DNA of 29,755 bases from NCBI GenBank assembly GCA_964471755.1, contig CAYYJM010000050.1, positions 1-29,755 on the forward strand, read 5' to 3'. The translations under genes and the position numbers were made by a program. How positions within the stretch are numbered: position 1 is the first letter of the stretch; each line of letters starts with the position of its first letter. Below the pieces are notes generated by a model. That model saw only the letters and a program-made list of their open reading frames with translations. It was not told the DNA's origin and searched no databases. Source of the stretch: CAYYJM01 sp964471755 (GTDB lineage: Bacteria; Planctomycetota; Planctomycetia; Gemmatales; Gemmataceae). Shown here piece by piece: positions 25,301 through 29,755 of the stretch.

Positions 25301-26211
25301 TCGTGATCGATCAGAGTACCGGCGTCGAGGCGGGCAGCGGCCATCTCGACTCGCTGCACCAGCTCGCCCTGGTCGAGGCCGCTCGTGGCCACGGCAGCGC
25401 CGCGGCCGACCTGCTCCTCCAGGTTCTCACCGCTGAAGAGGGCGTCGCCCCGGCGTTTGGCTGTCTGGTCGCCGGTCCGCGGCGCGACGCCCTGCTCGGC
25501 CGTCCCTGGCTCCTGGTCGAGCAACTCCTGACGCTCCTGGCCGGCGGGCACGGCTCCTCGGCCGATGCCCTGACCGCCCTTCTCCGCTGGAAGGGCGTCG
25601 GTCAGGCCGGGGCCGCACTGGGGGACCGGGCCACGCTCCGTCAAGCCCACCCGCATCAGGCAGACGACATCGACCGTCTCATCGATCTCAACTGGCAGAT
25701 CGCCATGCGCCGCCTGAATGGCGTCGGCCTGGAGGGAATGACCCTGCACCGTCAGTTACTACAGACCTGGGAGACAGAGCGTGACGCGCTGGCATCTCGG
25801 CTGGCGGGAAGGCTGCCGGTCCTGGCCCGACTCCACGCTCGTCGGTCGATGGACACAGCACGACTGCGTCACGCCCTGCCACCGGACACGACGTTCATCG
25901 AGTTGGTGAAATACCGTTCGCTGGACTTCCTGGCCCTGTGTCAGGAGCGTGAAGACCGCCCGGCGGTTCACACCCTGGCCTTCGTCCTGCGGCCCGGTTC
26001 CGATGCGGTGGCGGTCATCGACGACCCGGAAGCGAACGGTCTTCCGGCAACGGGATTGGTCATCGTGGCCAGCGATGACGCGAAACTCGCCCGGCGGCTC
26101 CTCCCGACGGCGCGCGTCGTTCGCTCTGGCCGAGAGGTCATCGACCCGGCGTCGGCCATCCCGGAGCGGCGCACCTGGGGCGAGTGGTTCCGCAGTTGGC
26201 TTGGCGACTGA
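22321..26211 (+). CDS. Giant TPR protein with a truncated CHAT-like C-terminus
   Basis: A 1296-residue protein built mainly from tetratricopeptide repeats of the kinesin-light-chain type, with recurring units such as GDDHPDVAESLHDIAAVL and GEDHPEHAAARQRLAAHL (about 10-1060). A helical connector follows (about 1080-1185, with LLRWKGVGQAGAALGDRATL and RLRHALPPDT). The last about 105 residues match the opening of CHAT domains: FIELVKYRSLDFLALC, HTLAFVLRPGSDAVAVIDD and VVRSGREVI. The long middle of CHAT and the region that normally carries the His and Cys catalytic dyad are absent. No signal peptide is seen, so it is cytoplasmic. The start is the first ATG after the sigma-54 promoter, with only a weak ribosome site (GAGAG). 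It ends 7 bases from the convergent opcA. Confidence 0.85.
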   Translation: MSLPSDDALARATAHYHAGESDAALAALGDLDTPAALLLAGRVHHDRARFDDAERLYERALAGLSAAVGRDHPDYAAGLVGLGRLYDHLDRHVPASRAFEAAQAIYASHPDAAPLDRAACLLAQASLCDSLYQRRLAWDRLTQARTLIEAAGSPPRDLAGLLREEAWTLGPIEGSLAAVDRCRQALALLRGLHDEGHPRVFEAAVQLARFLVGVFQLDEAASLLEAAEVRCREYYGPDHPQYAFVLDGLALLRAHQSDFREAERLARQALDAAVATYGEAHTTTAKRHRSLAYILQQDHRLTAALDEVDRAIDRFRRVYRDNHPEIANALADRADLLHAMGRRTANGTESVEGGALEIYAEALALLASHPDDVRPEQCALQQRFGQLRLDSGEVDEAAELLAGARRSAEGLPGDTLTRASLLLLEVRLIHARGDRAQAARLLGDAERSLAGLPSHHPFALEAAWLRAFLAAAAGSPDDAVRIAREIVARLERASGPRSSSLPWALDFLGDQLHQAGLLDQAENAHERALALHRGRHRGDHPDIAASLRKVAHVHLSRGNEPAAEVRLRQALDMRRACLGDDHPDVAESLHDIAAVLQGRRDFHPAVAFYRNAVQIREASLGPVHPDTLASRHGLALSVWGQGESTEAVDLLEETIARLGEDNPQRLPPRHALGLVRVSRGETAIGLHLLEDVLSRRERLYGIDHFQVEGILIDLAQCRVDLGDHLTARGLFERLRRLHAAIPWSGPLQPALDLVTLSGSYLQLGNSQRALDLALQALRMAELVVRTDPSLGEGSDRFLVEFLMVQARASRACGAFRSARNALGRAQEIVVRYHGDRHPILADLWTEQALVDLAEDRPERVTPLLERAANLRQRIQGEDHPEHAAARQRLAAHLQTRGQFDRAEAEYLRALTAIRRTFGDDHPRVILAMQPLAELHLQRGRLDQSETVCRDALDLIRRSPVPLDGLHAAQMHHLGVIRRRQGRLDEAANLFRETLVIDQSTGVEAGSGHLDSLHQLALVEAARGHGSAAADLLLQVLTAEEGVAPAFGCLVAGPRRDALLGRPWLLVEQLLTLLAGGHGSSADALTALLRWKGVGQAGAALGDRATLRQAHPHQADDIDRLIDLNWQIAMRRLNGVGLEGMTLHRQLLQTWETERDALASRLAGRLPVLARLHARRSMDTARLRHALPPDTTFIELVKYRSLDFLALCQEREDRPAVHTLAFVLRPGSDAVAVIDDPEANGLPATGLVIVASDDAKLARRLLPTARVVRSGREVIDPASAIPERRTWGEWFRSWLGD

Positions 26212-26218
26212 ACCGCGC

Positions 26219-27352
26219 TCAGTGATCGACCAGATTCTGGGCCATGAGCCGGGCCCGGGTCATCGTCTCACGGAAGAGCGGATCCCGCTCGCGGTCGTTC
26301 AGTTGTCGGCCGATCACCTCCGCCAGCGACCGGGCCGGGACCGTCAGGGTGCGCGGCTGGGCCGACACCCCCTCGACCGTCAACGCCAGCCGGTGCGGAC
26401 TCTCCACGTCCAGCCGCAGCGCTCCCGGCACGCCGTTCACCTCGCACGCCAGCCGGACATGGCGAACCTCCGCCGGCTCCTGATCCAGCCGGACAACACG
26501 CACCAGCCCCGTCTTGCCGCCAGGTCGGACACAGCGCCAGGTGACCTCCGTCTCTCCCTGGGCCTTGCCCGCCTGGATCTGCCAGCCGAGTTGGGCACAG
26601 AGCCAGGCGGCCAGCATCACCGCCTGAACCACGGCATGGGGGCCATACTCGACCCGGATCTCGGTCAGGCTCGCCGCACTGCCCGGGGCCGATCCGGAGT
26701 GCAGAGCCTGCGCGATCAGCCGACGCCAGTACTTCAGCCGACGCCAGCTCAGATCGCTCGCGGTTCGCCAGCGACCGCCCGGTAGCGGCACGTCGAGCTG
26801 ATCCAGCCAGGCCGAGGTGGCCAGCACACCCCGAGACGGAGCGGACCAGCCGAGGCTGTCGTAGACGACCTGCTCCATCGCCTCGGACAGTTCCGATTCC
26901 AGCGGTCCCGCCAGCGGCGGCGGCGTGGTCGTCGCCCACCACAGATTGACCGGCAGGTCACTGACAAGAAGGCCGCGCACGACCGATGGCAGCCGCTCCG
27001 TCACCGGCCCACCGGCGACCAGCGTCACCTGCTCGCTGATCGTCAGACGCGAACTGCTCTGCCGCAGCGCCCGGACTTTGATCGAGCCGAGCATCGCGAC
27101 CCCCTCAGAACCCGGCTCGCCGACCAGCAGCAGAACCCGAGCCGGATGGACGATCGAGACGTCCGGCAAGGCCGCGTCGATCTCGACCGCCCGGGCCAGC
27201 GAGTCGGTGAAGATGACGAGCGTCGCCATGCGCACCAGTTGCATCGGCGCGGCCGACGCCTCGCGCACCGAGTCCCGCTGCCGCTTCAGCTCGCTCTCGA
27301 TCTTGCCAATCGAGACGGGAATCGACTGACCGAGCAGTTCGGCGACGTTCAC
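26219..27352 (-). CDS. opcA: Glucose-6-phosphate dehydrogenase assembly protein OpcA
   Basis: A 377-residue protein of the OpcA family, which in cyanobacteria assists assembly and redox activation of glucose-6-phosphate dehydrogenase. Recognisable segments are ATLVIFTDS, HPARVLLLVGEP, SSRLTISEQVTLVAGG, RGLLVSDLPVNLWWAT and LSWRRLKYWRRLIAQAL. The start is a GTG at 27352 (MNVAELL), which overlaps the TGA of zwf in the four bases GTGA (27349-27352), a clear sign of translational coupling. The family assignment is strengthened by its place directly behind zwf. Confidence 0.9.
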   Translation of the reverse strand: MNVAELLGQSIPVSIGKIESELKRQRDSVREASAAPMQLVRMATLVIFTDSLARAVEIDAALPDVSIVHPARVLLLVGEPGSEGVAMLGSIKVRALRQSSSRLTISEQVTLVAGGPVTERLPSVVRGLLVSDLPVNLWWATTTPPPLAGPLESELSEAMEQVVYDSLGWSAPSRGVLATSAWLDQLDVPLPGGRWRTASDLSWRRLKYWRRLIAQALHSGSAPGSAASLTEIRVEYGPHAVVQAVMLAAWLCAQLGWQIQAGKAQGETEVTWRCVRPGGKTGLVRVVRLDQEPAEVRHVRLACEVNGVPGALRLDVESPHRLALTVEGVSAQPRTLTVPARSLAEVIGRQLNDRERDPLFRETMTRARLMAQNLVDH

Positions 27353-28989
27353 GGCGTCCTCGAGTGCCGACCGTCAGCGTTGATGATCCGATCGGCCTCG
27401 ACAGGGCCCCAGGTGCCACACTGGTACTCGGGCAGATCACGCACCCGCAGGGCCGACCAGCGATCCAGGATCGGCATGCAGAATTCCCACGCCAGTTCGA
27501 CGGCATCACGTCGCATGAACAACGTCGCGTCGCCGGCCATCACGTCGAGCAGCAGCCGCTCGTACGCCTCCGGCGTCGCCTCCGCTCCGAACGCACCGCC
27601 GTAGGTGAATTCCATCTTCACCGGATAGATCCGCAGCCGGGTGCCGGGCAGCTTGCTCGCCAGGCGCATCGAGATGCCCTCCTCCGGCTGGACACGCAGG
27701 GCCAGGACCGTCGGCTCCAGCGGCACGTCGGGATGCGCGTTGAACAGGACGTGCGGCACGCTCTTGAACTGGATGGCCACCTCGCTGACCCGCTTGGGTA
27801 GCCGTTTGCCGGTTCGCAGATAGAACGGCACACCGGACCAGCGCCAGTTATCGACGAAGAGCTTCATGGCGACGTACGTCTCGGTCGTCGAATGAACCGA
27901 CTCGGGCGGCAGCGGTTTCTTCATCAACTCGAACGCCTCGCGCACCTCCTTGCGGTAGCCCGGCACGCGCTGACCGTGGACGTTCCCCTCGATGTACTGT
28001 CCGCGAATGACGTACTTATCGACCTCGGCCGGCGTCGGCCGACGCAGGCAGCGCAGCACGCCGGCCTTGGCATCGCGGACCACGTCGGGAGCCAGCGACC
28101 AGGGCGGTTCCATGCACACCATGCAGAGGATTTGCAGGATGTGATTCTGCACCATGTCGCGCAGGGCACCGATCTTCTCGTAGTAGCCGGCCCGCGTGGC
28201 GAGCATGTGGCCGGCGTCGTCGTACTGAGCCAGGCCCTCTTCCTCGGCCACGGTGATCTGCACGTGGTCGATGTGATTGGCACTCCAGAGCGGCTCGAAG
28301 ATGCTGTTGGCGAAGCGCAGCACCATCAGGTTCTGAACCGTCTCCTTGCCGAGGTAATGGTCGATGCGGTAGGTCTGGTTTTCGTGGAAGGCGACGGCCA
28401 CGTCGTCCATGATGGTGCGGGCGCTGGCCAGGTCATGGCCGATCGGCTTCTCGACGATGACACGCGTGAAGGCGGTCGCCTCGTCCGGCGCGGTGATCAT
28501 GCCGGCCGCCTTGAGGTGAGCGACGCAGTCCGGCACGACGCCCGGCGGCACGGCCAGGTAGTAGACGCGCGCGGCCGGCACGCCGAACTGCTGGTCGAGC
28601 GCCTCCAGTCGGGCCTTGAGCGCCGCGTACGCCCCGGCATCGCTGAAGCTGCCCGGCACGAAGAACAGCGCCCGAGCGAAGTCGGCGAAGTGCTGCTCGT
28701 CGAGCGGCCGACGCGAGAACTTGGTGATGCCGTCACGGGCCCGCTGACGGATGTAATCATCCGCATCGGCCGGCGCTTCGCCCGACGACGGCAGCCCGAA
28801 TCCGACGACGGAAAAGTGCGATGGCAGCTCACTATCGACGTTCAGGTTGTAGACCGCTGGCAGGAGCTTCCGCCAGGAGAGGTCACCGGCGATGCCGAAG
28901 ATCACCAGGTGACAGGGTTGTGGCACCGGCCCCTTGCCGCCGCCCACGTCGGTCACATCGATCGCGTTCACCGTTGCGGGATCTGTCAT
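27349..28989 (-). CDS. zwf: Glucose-6-phosphate dehydrogenase
   Basis: A 546-residue enzyme that oxidises glucose-6-phosphate to 6-phosphogluconolactone with NADP and opens the oxidative pentose phosphate pathway. The nucleotide-binding motif is GIAGDLSWRKL (32-42), EKPIGHD (180-186) contributes to the active site, and the family signature RIDHYLGKE (208-216) includes the catalytic His211. The C-terminal domain is complete, ending near CGTWGPVEADRII; the protein is somewhat longer than the usual 480-515 residues. The start ATG has GGAGG 7 bases upstream. It stands between gnd and opcA in one operon. Confidence 0.97.
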   Translation of the reverse strand: MTDPATVNAIDVTDVGGGKGPVPQPCHLVIFGIAGDLSWRKLLPAVYNLNVDSELPSHFSVVGFGLPSSGEAPADADDYIRQRARDGITKFSRRPLDEQHFADFARALFFVPGSFSDAGAYAALKARLEALDQQFGVPAARVYYLAVPPGVVPDCVAHLKAAGMITAPDEATAFTRVIVEKPIGHDLASARTIMDDVAVAFHENQTYRIDHYLGKETVQNLMVLRFANSIFEPLWSANHIDHVQITVAEEEGLAQYDDAGHMLATRAGYYEKIGALRDMVQNHILQILCMVCMEPPWSLAPDVVRDAKAGVLRCLRRPTPAEVDKYVIRGQYIEGNVHGQRVPGYRKEVREAFELMKKPLPPESVHSTTETYVAMKLFVDNWRWSGVPFYLRTGKRLPKRVSEVAIQFKSVPHVLFNAHPDVPLEPTVLALRVQPEEGISMRLASKLPGTRLRIYPVKMEFTYGGAFGAEATPEAYERLLLDVMAGDATLFMRRDAVELAWEFCMPILDRWSALRVRDLPEYQCGTWGPVEADRIINADGRHSRTP

Positions 28990-29010
28990 CCGAGAGCCTC
29001 CGAACCCTCA

Positions 29011-29053
29011 CCGCGCGGCCCGCCTCGCCGCAACGGAAAGGTGGGCCGCGCGG
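29011..29053. other. Strong hairpin in the gnd-zwf spacer
   Basis: A 15-bp stem (29011-29025 with 29039-29053, one G-U-type pair) with a 13-base loop fills the 73-base spacer between gnd and zwf. No T tract follows on the minus strand, so it is more likely an mRNA-stability, processing or attenuation element than a full terminator. Confidence 0.6.
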
Positions 29054-29062
29054 GAGCGTTGA

Positions 29063-29755
29063 TCACTTGGGTTCCTTGTGTCCACCAAATCCCGCCCGCA
29101 TGGCGGACAGCAGCTTCTCGGCGAACGTCCCGCCCTCCTGACGCGAACGGAAGCGCGTGAACAGAGCGGCCGCGATGACCGGCATCGGCACGCTCTCCTC
29201 GATGGCCGTCTCCAGCGTCCAGCGTCCCTCGCCGCTGTCGGCGACGTGCCCCTCGAACGATTCCAGCTTCTCGTCGCGGGCCAGGGCCAGAGCGATCAGG
29301 TCGAGCAGCCAGGACCCGACCACGCTGCCGCGCCGCCAGACCTCGGCAATGTCGGCCAGCGGCAGATCGAACTCCTCCGCTCCGTGATGCTCCGACGCAC
29401 TGGCCGCCCGGAACAGCTCGAAGCCCTCGGCATACGCCTGCATCAGGCCGTACTCGATACCGTTGTGGATCATCTTGACGAAGTGCCCCGAGCCGGCCGG
29501 GCCGCAGTGGAGGTAGCCCTCCTCGGCCGTCGGATTACGCTGCTCCCGGCCCTGCGTCTGGGCGATCGTCCCCTTGCCCGGAGCCAGAGCCTTGAAGATC
29601 GGATCGAGTGACTTGCAGACGTCAGTGGGGCCGCCATACATGAGGCAGTAGCCGCGCTCGAGGCCCCAGACGCCGCCGGAGGTGCCGACGTCGAGGTAGT
29701 GGATGCCCTTCGGCTTCAACTCCTTCGCCCGGCGGATGTCGTCCTTGAAGAACGT
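29063..29755 (-). CDS. gnd: 6-phosphogluconate dehydrogenase, decarboxylating, 3' part (cut by window end)
   Basis: The last 230 residues of the enzyme that oxidises and decarboxylates 6-phosphogluconate to ribulose-5-phosphate. The substrate- and cofactor-site segments are visible: DVGTSGGVWGLERGYCLMYGG, then CGPAGSGHFVKMIHNGIEYG with the catalytic Lys and the following His-Asn-Gly-Ile-Glu. The short C-terminal domain ending AMRAGFGGHKEPK fits the ~300-residue GndA/YqeC-type branch rather than the ~470-residue enzyme of enteric bacteria. The N-terminal cofactor domain lies beyond the window. It is the upstream gene of the gnd-zwf-opcA unit. Confidence 0.93.
   Translation of the reverse strand, partial: TFFKDDIRRAKELKPKGIHYLDVGTSGGVWGLERGYCLMYGGPTDVCKSLDPIFKALAPGKGTIAQTQGREQRNPTAEEGYLHCGPAGSGHFVKMIHNGIEYGLMQAYAEGFELFRAASASEHHGAEEFDLPLADIAEVWRRGSVVGSWLLDLIALALARDEKLESFEGHVADSGEGRWTLETAIEESVPMPVIAAALFTRFRSRQEGGTFAEKLLSAMRAGFGGHKEPK

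Noticed and set aside
24508..25749. 413-codon minus-strand frame inside the TPR gene
   Set aside because: Antisense shadow of TPR coding sequence with no motif of its own.
27892..29160. 422-codon plus-strand frame opposite zwf and gnd
   Set aside because: Both zwf and gnd are unmistakable on the minus strand, and this frame runs across their spacer.

Overview
The window is GC-rich, densely coded DNA that looks like a member of the Planctomycetota, most likely near Gemmata and its relatives. The main reasons are a secreted dehydrogenase/HEAT/cytochrome c protein of the Planctomycetes-Verrucomicrobia type (TIGR02604/TIGR02603), a DUF1571 lipoprotein, a giant TPR protein ending in CHAT-like sequence, and HtrA-type proteases in tandem. 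A run of 92 Ns (12739-12830) inside ubiX shows that this is a draft assembly. All calls rest on reading motifs by eye; no database search was run.

Layout. 1-440: 5' part of a repeat-rich hypothetical gene, minus strand. 991-3987: the dehydrogenase/cytochrome protein, minus strand. 4303-6442: two HtrA-like genes in tandem, the first with an intact catalytic triad and the second a degenerate paralogue with a PDZ domain inside its protease fold. 6606-7754: dprA. 7836-8572: a single-domain response regulator followed by groES, minus strand. 8848-9963: DUF1571 lipoprotein. 10066-10638: a two-helix membrane protein gene broken by an in-frame TAG. 10758-11252: unknown protein. 11662-12048: a glycine-rich RRM protein behind a long leader, ending in a palindromic repeat triplet. 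12156-14411: a minus-strand operon of metallophosphoesterase, methyltransferase and ubiX. 14643-15017: a small lipoprotein. 15235-16048: eight tRNA or tRNA-like genes in about 0.8 kb. 16164-17129: manA. 17139-19139: gmd-rmd (GDP-mannose to GDP-6-deoxymannose), minus strand. 19418-20446: a methyltransferase. 20486-22111: a sigma-54 activator, divergent from 22321-26211, a 1296-residue TPR protein. 26219-29755: the oxidative pentose phosphate operon gnd-zwf-opcA, minus strand, with gnd cut by the window end.

How genes work together. manA, gmd and rmd share mannose metabolism: manA interconverts fructose-6-P and mannose-6-P, and gmd plus rmd take GDP-mannose to a GDP-6-deoxy sugar such as GDP-D-rhamnose for surface glycans; the manB/manC steps are not here. 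gnd, zwf and opcA form an NADPH-producing unit with a GTGA overlap between zwf and opcA. The most unusual arrangement is at 20.5-26.2 kb. An activator with a complete GAFTGA AAA+ core but an unfamiliar N-terminal domain faces a giant TPR gene. A close match to a sigma-54 promoter (GG-N10-GC) lies 54 bases upstream of the TPR start codon. The TPR protein carries only the opening part of a CHAT domain and appears to lack the His/Cys protease core. The tRNA cluster is the second unusual region: five of its genes have C at position 34 and read NNG codons, and two neighbouring members have irregular folds.
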